Source: Crocinitomicaceae bacterium (GTDB lineage Bacteria > Bacteroidota > Bacteroidia > Flavobacteriales_D > Crocinitomicaceae). Taken from it: 38,061 bases of DNA. Below the pieces are notes generated by a model. The model made no database searches, was not told the origin of the DNA, and saw nothing but the letters and a program-made list of their open reading frames with translations. This document shows positions 15,445 to 24,675 of this stretch, in pieces. The DNA lies in assembly GCA_017984635.1 (NCBI GenBank), contig JAGNZC010000026.1, positions 1 through 38,061 on the forward strand, read 5' to 3'. The position numbers and the translations under genes were made by a program. Position 1 is the first letter of the stretch, and each line of letters starts with the position of its first letter.

Positions 15445-16725
15445 TTACTTTTTAAAGTTTTCTATTGTTTTTCTGATAATTGCTACACATTCCATCAATT
15501 GTGCTTCAGTAATCACTAGTGGTGGAGCAAAACGTATGATGTTACCATGCGTTGGTTTTGCTAAAAGTCCATTATCTTTCAACGCAACACACAAATCCCA
15601 TGCTGTTTGACTATCCGGTGAGTCGTTAACAATAATTGCGTTCAACAAACCTTTTCCTCTTACTTTTAAAATCAACTCATTTTCAGCAATGATTTTCTCC
15701 ATTTCACTTCTGAATAAATCCCCAAGTCTTCGAGCGTTTAATGCCAATTGTTCGTCTGCAACTACATCTAATGCTGCTACTGCAACTCTCGCTGCAATTG
15801 GGTTTCCTCCAAACGTTGAACCGTGTTGACCTGGTTTAATCACCATCATCACTTCATTGTTGGCAAGAACTGCAGAAACAGGATATACGCCTCCAGAAAG
15901 TGCTTTTCCTAAAATCAAAATGTCAGGTTGTGCATAGGTTGCTTGTTTTTCGCATTTGTTTTCACACGAACAATTTCCACATACCGCTAATAAACTTCCA
16001 GTTCGAGCGATTCCCGTTTGCACCTCATCTGCAATAAACAAAGCATTGTATTTAGTACACAAAGCACGAGCATTTGCTAAAAAATCGGTAGCTGGAACGT
16101 AAACACCTGCTTCACCTTGAATTGGTTCAACCAAAAATCCTGCAACATTTTCTGTTTGCAACGCTTTTTCTAAGGCATCAATGTCATCATAAGGAATACG
16201 AATAAAACCTGGCGTAAATGGCCCGAAATTTTTATTGGCATCTGGATCATTGGAGAACGAAATGATTGTCGTTGTACGTCCATGGAAATTTCCATCACAC
16301 ACAATGATTTTTGCATCATTTTCATTGATTCCTTTTTTCTCATAAGCCCATTTACGACACAATTTAATAGCTGTTTCAACTGCTTCAGCACCTGTATTCA
16401 TTGGTAATACTTTGTCGAACCCAAAATATTCTGTCACGTATTTTTCGTAAACACCTAATGTATCGTTGTAAAATGCACGAGAAGTTAAAGTAAGTGTTTG
16501 TGCTTGATCGATCATTGACCCAATGATTTTCGGGTGACAATGTCCTTGATTTACTGCTGAATAAGCAGATAAAAAATCATAATATTGTTTTCCTTCGACA
16601 TCCCATACGTAAACACCTTCACCTTTTGCTAAAACGACTGGAAGTGGGTGATAATTATGTGCACCATGTTGATCTTCTAACTGCATCAATTCTGATGAAG
16701 TTAATTTTGTTTCTTTTGTAATCAT
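15445..16725 (-). CDS. rocD: Ornithine-oxo-acid aminotransferase with a Cys-rich insertion
   Basis: RocD transfers the delta-amino group of ornithine to 2-oxoglutarate, giving glutamate semialdehyde for proline/arginine metabolism. The 426-aa class-III PLP aminotransferase has [12 protein letters not shown], the PLP-Asp in FIADEVQTG (Asp233) and the PLP-Lys in ILGKALSGG (Lys274). Between ARTGSLLA and DILILGK, where homologues known to me have a short loop, there is an extra segment with four cysteines, [10 protein letters not shown] (249-258). It could bind metal, but this is untested. A -7 box lies about 90 bp upstream, with a repeat-bearing leader between. The stop codon abuts that of the lectin protein gene with no spacer. 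Confidence 0.93.
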   Translation of the reverse strand: MITKETKLTSSELMQLEDQHGAHNYHPLPVVLAKGEGVYVWDVEGKQYYDFLSAYSAVNQGHCHPKIIGSMIDQAQTLTLTSRAFYNDTLGVYEKYVTEYFGFDKVLPMNTGAEAVETAIKLCRKWAYEKKGINENDAKIIVCDGNFHGRTTTIISFSNDPDANKNFGPFTPGFIRIPYDDIDALEKALQTENVAGFLVEPIQGEAGVYVPATDFLANARALCTKYNALFIADEVQTGIARTGSLLAVCGNCSCENKCEKQATYAQPDILILGKALSGGVYPVSAVLANNEVMMVIKPGQHGSTFGGNPIAARVAVAALDVVADEQLALNARRLGDLFRSEMEKIIAENELILKVRGKGLLNAIIVNDSPDSQTAWDLCVALKDNGLLAKPTHGNIIRFAPPLVITEAQLMECVAIIRKTIENFKK

Positions 16726-16758
16726 ACTTTTTTATTGAATCGTTGGTGTCACTCGTCA

Positions 16759-16806
16759 CGGAGAGCGAACAATCCTTTCCTCGTTGATTCGGAGAGAAAT
16801 CATCCT
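16759..16806 (-). repeat. Two imperfect ~18-bp direct repeats in the rocD leader
   Basis: CGGAGAGCGAACAATCCT (16759-16776) and CGGAGAGAAATCATCCT (16790-16806) repeat with a 31-bp period on the plus strand. They sit between the rocD promoter and ATG and resemble remnants of a dispersed intergenic repeat. Confidence 0.45.
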
Positions 16807-16815
16807 AATTATTGG

Positions 16816-16823
16816 CAAATATA
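16816..16823 (-). promoter_or_regulatory. rocD -7 box
   Basis: Minus-strand TATATTTG matches TAnnTTTG, about 90 bp before the rocD ATG; it predicts a long leader that contains the direct repeats. Confidence 0.45.
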
Positions 16824-16856
16824 AAAAATTTGTGAAAAAGTTGAACCTAAAAAAAA

Positions 16857-17588
16857 TCAGTTCGTTGCATATTTTAAACGAATGGTAATATTAGCCGTTT
16901 TTTTCTTTGAAGAGGTATTCAAGCTTCCTCCCCACGAATAATCTTCAGAAGTATTTTGACCAGTAATTTGAAATACACCCATTTCAGCATCTTTTAATTT
17001 ACCCAATGAACTACCTGCATTTTCGGCGATTTTTTCGGCGCGTTCTTTTGCATCAGCCGTTGCTGCTTCAATCATTTTCAATTTTAGGCTTGCCAATTGT
17101 GTGTAATAATATTCAGGTGCAAGTGAATTAAATTCAATTCCCAAGTCAATTAATTCTGTTACTTCTCTTGAAATTTGCTCCACTAAATCAACACTTTTTG
17201 ATTGAATAGTTAAATTTTGAGTTAAGTTATAGCCACTAAAAACTGAATTTCTTTCACGGCCATTTTCATCGTATTCTGTATAGAATTCCTTTTGAATATC
17301 AACTGCTTGAAATACAATTTCATCGCGTTTCACTCCTCTAGAAAGCATGTACTTCAAAATTGCACGTTGGTCTTTATTTAACTCGGTATAAGCTAATTTC
17401 AAATCCAAATTTTTCTTCGAATAACTTCCTCCCCAAACAATTAAATCACTCGTGAAATCTTTTTCTCCTAAACCTGTAACACTTACAGAATCAGTAACTT
17501 TTCCTCGGTCTTCATACCCTTTAGCTAAAAAGAAACCTGCTGTAATAATTGCAACAGCGATGATGATTGAATTTAGGTAATTTTTCAT
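16857..17588 (-). CDS. SIMPL (DUF541) domain periplasmic protein
   Basis: The 243-aa protein has an N-terminal signal or anchor (MKNYLNSIIIAVAIITAGFFLAKGY) and a SIMPL/DUF541 domain over the rest: SVTGLGEKDFTSDLIVWGG, a central helical region KDQRAILKYMLSRGVKRDEIVF and the conserved KLKMIEAATADAKERAEKIAENAGSSLGKL. Family members are periplasmic or outer-membrane proteins with poorly defined roles (E. coli YggE reduces oxidative stress; BP26 is a channel-forming antigen in Brucella). The exact function here is unknown. It is not obviously in an operon with rocD (131 bp) or parC. Repetitive simple DNA lies just upstream. Confidence 0.85.
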   Translation of the reverse strand: MKNYLNSIIIAVAIITAGFFLAKGYEDRGKVTDSVSVTGLGEKDFTSDLIVWGGSYSKKNLDLKLAYTELNKDQRAILKYMLSRGVKRDEIVFQAVDIQKEFYTEYDENGRERNSVFSGYNLTQNLTIQSKSVDLVEQISREVTELIDLGIEFNSLAPEYYYTQLASLKLKMIEAATADAKERAEKIAENAGSSLGKLKDAEMGVFQITGQNTSEDYSWGGSLNTSSKKKTANITIRLKYATN

Positions 17589-17610
17589 GTTTATTTAGTT
17601 AATTAGTTAA

Positions 17611-17755
17611 AATTAGGCATTAGTAATTAGGCATTAGGCATTAGGAATCAGTAATTAGGCAATAGGCATTAGTTTAGATTGTAACAGAATAACGTTTTAG
17701 TCAATAGGTCTTAATGTCCTTAAATCCTAACGGCTTTTAGTCTCAATATCCTTTT
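17611..17755. repeat. Degenerate simple tandem repeats between SIMPL gene and parC
   Basis: AATTAGGCATTAG-like units recur at 17611, 17625 and 17653, with shorter GGCATTAG/GGCAATAG subunits. From about 17697 a second block of TTTTAGTC and TCTTAATG-like words follows. These are short degenerate units, not CRISPR, and match no terminator. Confidence 0.55.
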
Positions 17756-20431
17756 CTAAAACAAAGTCATTTGATCGTCATCATCATTTTTAGTTAAATC
17801 CCATTCTACTGTTGTGTCATCCGTATCTTCTGCACTTTCCTCTTCTTCTAGTTCATCATCAATCGTTTCAACAACATCTTCTGGCCAAGGTTCTGTTCCT
17901 TCAACTGGATGAGTCAATACAATTTCTTTTACTTTCAACTTAGTCAACTGATTCCCTTGCGCTTTCATTCCTTTCACATCTATAAAATCAGCTAATTGAA
18001 CTTCGTTATCAGGAAGGTTTTTCGTTTCTTTCAGTAATTTATTATAAACAATTTTAATATTCGGTTGATAGGCTGTGGAAACAACATCCATGTATGAACC
18101 TTCACTTTCACTAATAAATGATACTTTTTTATCACTTGTCACTTCACACAAGAAGCGTTTCACAAAATGCATGTCTTTCTCAGCATCAAAGTAAACAGTT
18201 GATAAAGGACGACTTGGAACCCATTTTTCAATATGAATCATATCTTCATCAAAATGATTCGATAAGTCGAAATTACTCAAACGGTATTCACCTGTTTTGT
18301 ACAAGGTCAAAATTTTATCTTCTCCTTTAAATGCACCTAAGTATTTACCACGCTCTTCGTCATTTAGACGGCCAACTACACTATCAAACCAGATTTTACG
18401 TGCAGCTAAAGTAGAACCACCCACTTCTTTTTGAGTGATTTTTTGAATAATTTCTTTGGTAACTCGGTTTCCACTTGATTGACGACCTTTGATTAACAAT
18501 TCACCAAAATCGATATCGAAACGCAAACGTTTTAAATGTGGACGTGGACGCAGTAAAATATTTACTACTTCGCGTTCTCCATTCGGATGAACAGAGAAAT
18601 ACAACATTTTTGAACCTTTTGTTCCACGCGAAAGATCGTATTCTGTATCGCGAGTGATTGAGTTTACGTAGAAGCGTTTCATCATTGCTGGACCACCAAC
18701 ACCATCTTGGTAAATCAAGTGATAAATGGTGCGTTTATCTCCTTTTTTCCAAACATCTGCATGGACAATTCCTTTTCCAACGAATTTTTTATCTGCCACT
18801 TTCGTGACCATCATTTTACCAGAAGCAAAGAAAATAATTACATCATCAATTTCAGAGCAATCGTTAACCGGTTCGTTTTTCTTCAAACCATAACCGATGA
18901 ATCCTTCTTCGAAATCGACGTATAATTTACGGTTGGCAATGATCACTTTCGTTGCACTAATATTATCGAAGATTTTGATTTCTGTTTTACGTTCTCGGCC
19001 TTCACCAAAACGTTTTTTCAAATCTTTGAAATATTCAATTACGTATTCAATCAAATTCGCTAATTTTTCTTTCACGGCCACCATTTCTTCTTCAATCTTT
19101 AACAGCGCATCATCTGCTTTTGAAGAATCGAAACGTGTGATACGAATCATTGGAATTTGGGTTAAACGGTGTAAATCTTCTTCCGTAATCTCGCGAATAA
19201 GTTGTTTTTTAAATTTCTCAAAACGTTTGAATAAGTAGACATATAAAGATTCACGGTCACTGTACAATTTGAAATCAATGTACATTTCCTCTTGAATGAA
19301 TATTTTTTCCAAGGTAGAGAAATGCCAATTGCGTTCTAATTCATCCAAGCGGATTTCCAATTCCCATTTCAGCAATTTTACGGTAGTATCCGTATTGACT
19401 TTCAAGATTTCGCTTACCCCCATAAAACGAGGCGTATCTTTGTCAATAATCGTTGAATTAGGAGAAATAGAAACTTCACAATCTGTGAATGCATACAAGG
19501 CATCTAAGGTTCTATCCGGAGAAACACCAGGAGCTAAGTGAATAATAATTTCAGCTTCAGCAGCCGTATTATCTTCAATTTTTTTAATTTTTATTTTCCC
19601 TTTATCATTCGCTTTAATAACCGATTCAATCAATGAACCCGTCGTTGTTCCAAATGGAATTTCGTGAATGATTAAGGTTTTATTGTCTACTTTTTTAATT
19701 TTCGCACGAACACGCACTTTTCCACCTCTTAATCCATCGTTGTAATTGGTAAAATCAGCCATCCCTCCATTTGGAAAATCAGGAATCAATTCTACTTTTT
19801 TACCCCGTAAATGATTGATAGACTGGTCAATTAATTCAATGAAATTGTGCGGTAAAAACTTACACGCCATCCCTACTGCGATTCCTTCCGCACCTTGTGC
19901 TAACAATAATGGGAATTTAACAGGAAGTTGTTCCGGTTCTTTGTTACGTCCGTCATAACTTGACAACCAATTCGTTGTTTTTGGATTAAAGACAACGTGC
20001 GAAGAGAATTTCGATAAACGTGCTTCAATATAACGCGCAGCTGCTGCACCATCACCCGTTAATGTATTCCCCCAGTTTCCTTGGCAATCAATTAATATAT
20101 CTTTTTGTCCTAATTGAACAAGTGCATCTCCGATCGAAGCATCACCATGTGGGTGATATTTCATTGTGTTCCCAATGATGTTGGCTACTTTATTGTAACG
20201 ACCATCATCCATTTCTTTCATGGAATGTAAAATTCTACGTTGTACAGGTTTCAAACCATCGTACAACGAAGGAACTGCACGTTCTAAAATTACGTAACTC
20301 GCGTAATCCAAGAACCAATTTTCGTACAATCCGCCAACTGGGATTATTTTTTCGTCAACAATTTTCTTTTCGAAGGGACTTGATTCTTCTCCTTCGTGAT
20401 TCAATTGCTCATCTAATTCGTCTTCCGCCAT
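17756..20431 (-). CDS. parC: DNA topoisomerase IV subunit A
   Basis: ParC cuts and rejoins DNA in the type IIA enzyme that decatenates daughter chromosomes. The 891-aa product has the breakage-reunion core with YDGLKPVQRRILHSM (57-71), KYHPHGDASIGDALVQL (91-107), catalytic Tyr134 in AARYIEARLS and GIAVGMA. A long coiled-coil region and a Bacteroidota-type C-terminal domain follow. The last 45 residues are strongly acidic and end in DDDDQMTLF; the final QMTLF resembles the QxxLF sliding-clamp-binding peptide. Start is ATG, 1 bp after the parE stop, so translation is probably coupled. Subunit assignment as ParC rather than GyrA rests on this pairing and on Bacteroidota-type sequence. Confidence 0.93.
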   Translation of the reverse strand: MAEDELDEQLNHEGEESSPFEKKIVDEKIIPVGGLYENWFLDYASYVILERAVPSLYDGLKPVQRRILHSMKEMDDGRYNKVANIIGNTMKYHPHGDASIGDALVQLGQKDILIDCQGNWGNTLTGDGAAAARYIEARLSKFSSHVVFNPKTTNWLSSYDGRNKEPEQLPVKFPLLLAQGAEGIAVGMACKFLPHNFIELIDQSINHLRGKKVELIPDFPNGGMADFTNYNDGLRGGKVRVRAKIKKVDNKTLIIHEIPFGTTTGSLIESVIKANDKGKIKIKKIEDNTAAEAEIIIHLAPGVSPDRTLDALYAFTDCEVSISPNSTIIDKDTPRFMGVSEILKVNTDTTVKLLKWELEIRLDELERNWHFSTLEKIFIQEEMYIDFKLYSDRESLYVYLFKRFEKFKKQLIREITEEDLHRLTQIPMIRITRFDSSKADDALLKIEEEMVAVKEKLANLIEYVIEYFKDLKKRFGEGRERKTEIKIFDNISATKVIIANRKLYVDFEEGFIGYGLKKNEPVNDCSEIDDVIIFFASGKMMVTKVADKKFVGKGIVHADVWKKGDKRTIYHLIYQDGVGGPAMMKRFYVNSITRDTEYDLSRGTKGSKMLYFSVHPNGEREVVNILLRPRPHLKRLRFDIDFGELLIKGRQSSGNRVTKEIIQKITQKEVGGSTLAARKIWFDSVVGRLNDEERGKYLGAFKGEDKILTLYKTGEYRLSNFDLSNHFDEDMIHIEKWVPSRPLSTVYFDAEKDMHFVKRFLCEVTSDKKVSFISESEGSYMDVVSTAYQPNIKIVYNKLLKETKNLPDNEVQLADFIDVKGMKAQGNQLTKLKVKEIVLTHPVEGTEPWPEDVVETIDDELEEEESAEDTDDTTVEWDLTKNDDDDQMTLF

Positions 20432-20432
20432 G

Positions 20433-22331
20433 TTAAGATGCTATTTCAAAATTAGTTGTATCGTCCGTTTTCAAGTCATCGCCTAAAACATCTTCAGCCA
20501 AATCCTTTTCAACGCGTAAATTCTCAATAATAAAATCTTGTCGTTCCGGTGTGTTTTTACCCATGAAATAAGACAAAATCGAATCTATTGAAGCGTCTTT
20601 TGACAAAATCACTGGTTCTAAACGGATATCTCGGCCAATAAAATGCTGGAATTCATCTGGAGAAATCTCACCCAATCCTTTGAATCGGGTTATCTCTGGA
20701 TTCTTACCCAACTCTTCCATTGCTGCTCTTCGTTCATCTTCCGAGTAACAGTAAATTGTTTTCTTTTTGTTGCGCACACGAAATAATGGCGTTTGCAAAA
20801 CATATACGTGATTACGCTTGATTAAATCCGGAAAGAATTGCAAGAAAAACGTCAATAAAAGCATACGAATGTGCATACCATCGACATCGGCATCGGTTGC
20901 AACAACAATTTTATTGTAGCGCAAATTATCCATATCTTCCTCAATGTCTAGCGCTGCTTGAATCAAGTTAAATTCTTCGTTTTCGTAAACGATTTTCTTG
21001 GTCAAACCGTAACAATTCAATGGCTTTCCACGCAACGAAAATACCGCTTGCGTGTTAACATCTCTGGATTTGGTAATTGATCCACTGGCAGAATCCCCTT
21101 CTGTGATAAACAACGTTGTTTCTTCTCTGCGTTCATCTTTTAAATCTGTTAAATGCAAACGGCAATCACGCAATTTTTTGTTGTGTAAATTTGCTTTTTT
21201 AGAGCGGTCACGCGCCAATTTACGTATTCCAGACAATTCTTTACGTTCGCGTTCTGATTGCTTAATTTTTCGTTCAATCAATTCAGCAACGTCTGGATTA
21301 CGGTGCAAGTAATTATCTAATTTATCTTTTAAGAAGTCGTTTACGAAGGCACGCATCGACTTTCCACCTGGTTCAATTTCTTGTGAACCTAATTTTGTTT
21401 TTGTTTGAGACTCAAAAACTGGCTCAATTACTTTCACAGCGATTGCCGCAACGATTGACTGACGAATATCAGATGCCTCGTAGTTTTTATTGTAAAAATC
21501 GCGGATAACTTTCGCAACAGATTCTCTAAATGCACTTTGATGCGTTCCTCCTTGCGTTGTGTGTTGACCATTCACAAATGAATAATAATCTTCACCGTAT
21601 GTTTTTCCGTGCGTAAATGCTACTTCAATGTCTTCATCTTCAATATGAATAATTGGGTACAACGGATCACCATCCATGTTGTTTTCCAACAAATCTTTCA
21701 ATCCATCTTTGGACTGGTATTTTTCACCGTTGTAATAAATCGCTAAACCGCGGTTCAAGTAACAGTAATTCCACATCATTTTATCCAAATAAGCCGTTTT
21801 AAAAACGAATTTTTTGAATATCTGCTCATCTGGAATAAATTCTACGTATGTCCCGTTTTGTTCGTCGGTTTTTTCAATTTTGGAATCCTCCACTAATTCT
21901 CCACGTACAAATGTCGCTTGTTTTTTCTCGCCATCACGCACCGAATAAACCATGAAATGAGCAGCTAGAGCATTGACTGCTTTTGTACCAACCCCATTTA
22001 AACCAACTGATTTTTTAAATGCTTTAGAATCGTATTTACCACCTGTATTGATTTGAGAAACACAGTCGATAACTTTTCCCAATGGAATACCACGTCCGTA
22101 ATCACGCACCGTTACTTTTCCATCTTTCACTTTGATATCAACGCGTTTGCCATTTCCCATGACAAATTCATCGATGCAGTTATCCACTACCTCTTTTACC
22201 AAAATGTAAATTCCGTCATCAGCAGCAGCTCCATCGCCCAATTTACCGATGTACATCCCTGGACGCAAACGAATGTGCTCTTTCCAGTCTAAGGAACGAA
22301 TATTATCTTCTGTATATTGATTTTCAGCCAT
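20433..22331 (-). CDS. parE: DNA topoisomerase IV subunit B
   Basis: ParE supplies ATPase and TOPRIM activities for topoisomerase IV. The 632-aa protein has the GHKL ATP site ([34 protein letters not shown]), the transducer domain with QTKTKLGS, the [17 protein letters not shown] (about 412-422) and metal-binding [12 protein letters not shown] (about 487-498), then [10 protein letters not shown]. The ATG at 22331 follows a good -7 box by 25 bp. A TTAGTT/AACTAA inverted repeat with a 7-nt spacer lies in the leader between them. The gene is immediately followed by parC. Confidence 0.95.
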   Translation of the reverse strand: MAENQYTEDNIRSLDWKEHIRLRPGMYIGKLGDGAAADDGIYILVKEVVDNCIDEFVMGNGKRVDIKVKDGKVTVRDYGRGIPLGKVIDCVSQINTGGKYDSKAFKKSVGLNGVGTKAVNALAAHFMVYSVRDGEKKQATFVRGELVEDSKIEKTDEQNGTYVEFIPDEQIFKKFVFKTAYLDKMMWNYCYLNRGLAIYYNGEKYQSKDGLKDLLENNMDGDPLYPIIHIEDEDIEVAFTHGKTYGEDYYSFVNGQHTTQGGTHQSAFRESVAKVIRDFYNKNYEASDIRQSIVAAIAVKVIEPVFESQTKTKLGSQEIEPGGKSMRAFVNDFLKDKLDNYLHRNPDVAELIERKIKQSERERKELSGIRKLARDRSKKANLHNKKLRDCRLHLTDLKDERREETTLFITEGDSASGSITKSRDVNTQAVFSLRGKPLNCYGLTKKIVYENEEFNLIQAALDIEEDMDNLRYNKIVVATDADVDGMHIRMLLLTFFLQFFPDLIKRNHVYVLQTPLFRVRNKKKTIYCYSEDERRAAMEELGKNPEITRFKGLGEISPDEFQHFIGRDIRLEPVILSKDASIDSILSYFMGKNTPERQDFIIENLRVEKDLAEDVLGDDLKTDDTTNFEIAS

Positions 22332-22336
22332 TTAAT

Positions 22337-22364
22337 CTTAGTTATTGCACAACTAACAAATATA
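22337..22364 (-). promoter_or_regulatory. parE -7 box with inverted repeat in the leader
   Basis: Minus-strand TATATTTG (22357-22364) matches TAnnTTTG. The leader carries TTAGTT-N7-AACTAA (22337-22355), which could form a small hairpin or bind a protein near the transcription start. Confidence 0.5.
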
Positions 22365-22471
22365 AGCAGTCTATCTCTACAAAATCTATAAAGTTATCAG
22401 TACTTTTAAACGGTTGAATGTTAGTTATTTTAACTCGAATGAATCCACTAATTCTTTTTAAAAATCAAGCT

Positions 22472-23389
22472 TTACAAAGAAATGAAATACGTTTTTCCAT
22501 CTTCTACAACTTCTGATTTTTCGAAAATAGATTGCGCTTCCTTTTCATGCTCTAAACCATCAGAATAGCGCGCGCTTAAATGACCTAACAATAATTTTCC
22601 AACATTCGCTAAATGCGCGATTTTAGCTGCCTGTTTAGCCGTGGAATGAAAAGTAGCCTTCGCTCGATCTTTCTCTTTCTCTACAAATGTTGCTTCGTGG
22701 TACAAAACAGAAGCATTTTGAATAAACGGGATAACAGTTTCCCAATAAGCAGTATCCGAACAATATGCGTAGGAATAAGAAGGCTTTGGCGGTAGTGTAA
22801 AATCTTCAAAATCGATTTCTTGACCATTTTCGTCGGTAATGTTCATTCCTTTTTTCAACAAAGGCAAGTGCTCCAATTTCAAACCTGCCTCCGCAACTGC
22901 CTCGGCAATTAATTTTCTTTCGTGTATTTTTTCCTTGATTAAAAAACCCGTTGTAGGAATACGATGCTTTAAGGGAAAAGCGTGAATTTCTATTAATTTA
23001 TCTTCAAAAAGTAAGCAATTTTCTTTGCCATTTAACACCACAAATCGAATGTCAAAATTTAATTTAGCTGCACCAACCTCAAGCTGCATTCGCACAATTT
23101 GCTCCAGCTGTTCAGGACCATAAATCGTTAAACCTTTGTCCCTTCCCAGCAAATGCATGGTACTTATTAATCCAACTAATCCAAAAAAATGATCACCGTG
23201 TAAATGAGAAATTAAAATGTGATTAATCCGTTGAATTTTAATACCCGCATTGCGTAATTGCATTTGAGTACCTTCTCCACAATCAATTAAAATGTGACGA
23301 TCATTACAAATAATGTATTGTGCAGTTGGATTTCTTCTTGCTGTAGGCAAGGCCGCCCCACTCCCTAAAATGGTAACTGTAAAACTCAC
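22472..23389 (-). CDS. rnz: Ribonuclease Z
   Basis: RNase Z trims the 3' trailer of tRNA precursors. The 305-aa metallo-beta-lactamase-fold protein is the short bacterial form. Motifs: TVTILGSGAALPT at the N-terminus, LIDCGEGTQ, the zinc motif HLHGDH (62-67), CSDTAY with a zinc Asp, the arm region KHRIPTTGF, and HSTAKQAAKIA plus LLGHLSARY near the end. The start codon is GTG and overlaps the TGA stop of the STAS gene as GTGA, indicating translational coupling. It is the last gene of the pyrR-pyrB-STAS-rnz cluster. Confidence 0.95.
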   Translation of the reverse strand: MSFTVTILGSGAALPTARRNPTAQYIICNDRHILIDCGEGTQMQLRNAGIKIQRINHILISHLHGDHFFGLVGLISTMHLLGRDKGLTIYGPEQLEQIVRMQLEVGAAKLNFDIRFVVLNGKENCLLFEDKLIEIHAFPLKHRIPTTGFLIKEKIHERKLIAEAVAEAGLKLEHLPLLKKGMNITDENGQEIDFEDFTLPPKPSYSYAYCSDTAYWETVIPFIQNASVLYHEATFVEKEKDRAKATFHSTAKQAAKIAHLANVGKLLLGHLSARYSDGLEHEKEAQSIFEKSEVVEDGKTYFISL

Positions 23390-23727
23390 TCAGCGATCGC
23401 CTTGCTTGCCTGTTGAATATTTGCTGTAACCGTCAATACCTTGTCTAATTGAGCCATTTGAAACAATTTCTCTACATTCTCCTGCAATCCACATACGACA
23501 AACCTACCACTCGCTTCTTTACAAATTCGATTCGCCAACAATATTGCACTCAAACCAGAAGAATCACAATAACGGGAATCACTCAAATCAATCACTATAT
23601 TATTGACCCCTTTTTTCTGCATCAGAAGCAAAACATCTTTCAATTCTTGCGCATAAATTGCATTCAACTTCTCCACCTTTGAAGCAATAATTGCACTATT
23701 ATTTGTCTGATCCACAGTAAAGTTCAT
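23386..23727 (-). CDS. STAS-domain protein, anti-sigma-factor-antagonist-like
   Basis: The 113-aa single-domain STAS protein resembles SpoIIAA/RsbV: MNFTVDQTNNSAIIASKVEKLNA, IVIDLSDSRYCDSSGLSAIL and FVVCGLQENVEKLFQMAQLDKVL. The DSSGL segment carries the serine (56 or 57) that is the usual phosphorylation site in partner-switching systems. No anti-sigma kinase or sigma factor lies nearby, so the partner is unknown. It overlaps rnz by 4 bp and follows pyrB by 18 bp. Its presence inside a pyrimidine/tRNA-processing operon is notable. Confidence 0.85.
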   Translation of the reverse strand: MNFTVDQTNNSAIIASKVEKLNAIYAQELKDVLLLMQKKGVNNIVIDLSDSRYCDSSGLSAILLANRICKEASGRFVVCGLQENVEKLFQMAQLDKVLTVTANIQQASKAIAE

Positions 23728-23745
23728 AGTCTAAATTTTATCTGA

Positions 23746-24675
23746 TTAACGCTCTATTTTGGAAGCCAATAAATAAATAACTGCCATTCGAACCGCCACT
23801 CCATTTTCCACTTGATCTAAAATCAATGACTGCTTTGAATCAGCCACATCACTTGTGATTTCAACACCACGATTAATTGGGCCGGGATGCATCACACAAA
23901 TCTCTTTTGGCAAACTATCTAACATTTCCTTATTTAATCCGTATTGCATGGTATATTCACGCAAAGAAGGGAAATATTTAATTTCTTGACGTTCTAATTG
24001 AATGCGCAACATATTTGCCACATCACACCATTCTAATGCTGCTCTTAAGTTATGCTCAACCTTCACACCTAACTCGTGTATGTATTTCGGAATCAATGTT
24101 GTTGGTCCACACACCATTACTTCAGCGCCTAACTTTTGTAAACAATAAATATTTGACAAAGCCACGCGAGAATGTAAGATATCACCAACAATCACGACTT
24201 TCTTCCCTTCTACACTTCCTAATCGTTCGCGAATAGAAAACGCATCCAACAAAGCCTGTGTAGGGTGTTCATGTGTGCCATCTCCAGCATTCACTACCTT
24301 TGCCCCGATTCGTTCCGCCAAAAATTTAGCGGCACCTGGATTCGGATGACGCATCACCACCATATCCACTTTCATTGAAAGGATATTATTGACTGTATCT
24401 ATTAAAGTTTCTCCTTTTTTAACAGAACTACTTGCTGCCGAGAAATTAACAACATCGGCAGACAATCTTTTTTCAGCCAATTCAAACGACAAGCGTGTTC
24501 GCGTAGAATTTTCAAAAAACAAGTTTGCAATGGTAATATCTCTTAAAGAAGGAACTTTCTTTATAGGACGATTGATCACTTCTTTAAAACTATCTGCTGT
24601 TTTAAAAATCAATTCAATATCTTGACGTGTTAAGTCCTTTATCCCTGTTAAATGTTCAACACTTAAATTATTCAT
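23746..24675 (-). CDS. pyrB: Aspartate carbamoyltransferase catalytic chain
   Basis: PyrB joins carbamoyl phosphate and aspartate, the committed step of pyrimidine synthesis. The 309-aa enzyme shows carbamoyl-phosphate motif ENSTRTRLSFE (55-65), VMRHPNPGAA, EHPTQALLDAF, MLRIQLERQE and the aspartate-binding MHPGPINRGVEI. The ATG overlaps the end of pyrR by 8 bp, so it is translated from the same message and probably controlled with pyrR. No pyrI regulatory subunit is visible in the window. Confidence 0.96.
   Translation of the reverse strand: MNNLSVEHLTGIKDLTRQDIELIFKTADSFKEVINRPIKKVPSLRDITIANLFFENSTRTRLSFELAEKRLSADVVNFSAASSSVKKGETLIDTVNNILSMKVDMVVMRHPNPGAAKFLAERIGAKVVNAGDGTHEHPTQALLDAFSIRERLGSVEGKKVVIVGDILHSRVALSNIYCLQKLGAEVMVCGPTTLIPKYIHELGVKVEHNLRAALEWCDVANMLRIQLERQEIKYFPSLREYTMQYGLNKEMLDSLPKEICVMHPGPINRGVEITSDVADSKQSLILDQVENGVAVRMAVIYLLASKIER

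Noticed and set aside
17611..17673. CRISPR-like array
   Set aside because: Units are short, degenerate and directly adjacent without unique spacers; no cas genes.
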